Origin: Clostridiales bacterium
Lineage (GTDB): Bacteria > Bacillota > Clostridia > Oscillospirales > Oscillospiraceae
DNA length: 5,317 nucleotides
Assembly: GCA_003522945.1 (NCBI GenBank)
Contig: DPHR01000141.1
Location: 16,113-21,429, forward strand
Reading direction: 5' to 3'
Both the position numbers and the translations under genes were made by a program. The number at the start of each line of letters is the position of its first letter. Within the stretch, counting starts at the first letter, position 1. The notes beneath the pieces were generated by a model. It did no database searches. It worked only from the letters and a program-made list of their open reading frames with translations, and was not told the DNA's origin. This document shows positions 5,089 to 5,317 of this stretch, one piece after another.

Positions 5089-5317
5089 TTACTCGTTGAT
5101 GCCGATAACAACACCGGAGCCGACGGTACGGCCGCCCTCGCGGATAGCGAAGCGGAGGCCGTTCTCGATGGCGATCGGGGTGATCAGTTCGACGTCCATG
5201 TCAACGTTGTCGCCGGGCATGCACATCTCAACGCCTTCGGGAAGGGTGATGACGCCGGTAACGTCGGTGGTACTGAAGTAGAACTGGGGACGGTAGTTGT
5301 TGAAGAACGGGGGGTGA
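5089..5317 (-). CDS. tuf: Translation elongation factor Tu, C-terminal 75 residues (truncated by window edge)
   Basis: EF-Tu carries aminoacyl-tRNA to the ribosome as a GTP complex. Only the end of domain 3 is in the window. It reads HPPFFNNYRPQFYFSTTDVT, then GVITLPEGVEMCMPGDNVDM, and ends EGGRTVGSGVVIGINE, an unmistakable EF-Tu C-terminus with the stop at 5089. Gln329 and Ala375 (E. coli numbering), two kirromycin-related positions, have the ordinary residues. Two positions are unusual: HPPFF instead of the common HTPFF, and FSTTDVTG instead of the near-universal FRTTDVTG (position 333). Both lie within about 45 nt of the window edge, each one base change from the normal codon (CCC for ACC, AGT for CGT), so sequence error is possible. 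The GTPase domain, start and promoter lie to the right of the window. Confidence 0.95.
   Translation of the reverse strand, partial: HPPFFNNYRPQFYFSTTDVTGVITLPEGVEMCMPGDNVDMDVELITPIAIENGLRFAIREGGRTVGSGVVIGINE

Overview
The window looks like a chromosomal segment of a GC-rich, low-GC-phylum anaerobe, most likely Clostridia of the Oscillospirales/Ruminococcaceae type. This rests on gene content read by eye: a DUF4830 protein, an EF-Tu C-terminus of clostridial character, and a CdaR/PucR-type regulator directly upstream of ftsE-ftsX and a coiled-coil murein hydrolase factor. No database search was possible. Nothing indicates phage, plasmid, insertion sequence, CRISPR or tRNA/rRNA content.

Layout. 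From 3682 leftwards to 1, on the minus strand, lies one apparent operon: a good sigma-A-type promoter (TTGAAA, 17 nt, TATTAT), a roughly 65-nt leader with a stem-loop, a CdaR/PucR-like regulator, ftsE, ftsX (start overlapping ftsE by 11 nt), and the N-terminal 288 residues of a secreted PcsB/EnvC/CwlO-type coiled-coil protein. That last gene runs off the left edge inside a Gly/Ser/Asn linker. From 3598 to 3812 is an AT-rich intergenic region that holds the promoter, overlapping TTTACA/TGTAAA half-sites and a weak terminator-like hairpin. Then come an RsuA-family 16S rRNA pseudouridine synthase (minus) and, divergently with only 44 nt between start codons, a small membrane-anchored DUF4830 protein (plus). 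A strong bidirectional terminator separates the latter from the convergent 3' end of tuf (EF-Tu), cut by the right edge.

How the genes work together. FtsE (ATPase) and FtsX (membrane subunit) form the complex that activates extracellular peptidoglycan hydrolysis through a coiled-coil partner, and that partner is the next gene. The regulator as first gene of the same transcription unit suggests that the hydrolase-activation module is tied to a sensory input of unknown nature. This is the most interesting hypothesis here. A palindrome just upstream of the -35 box is a candidate site for autoregulation.

Three start codons differ from the longest open frame: the regulator at 3581, the pseudouridine synthase at 4535 and FtsX at 1779. 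The tuf fragment carries two unusual residues near the window edge, one at the position equivalent to E. coli EF-Tu Arg333. That should be checked as a possible assembly error before any biological reading.
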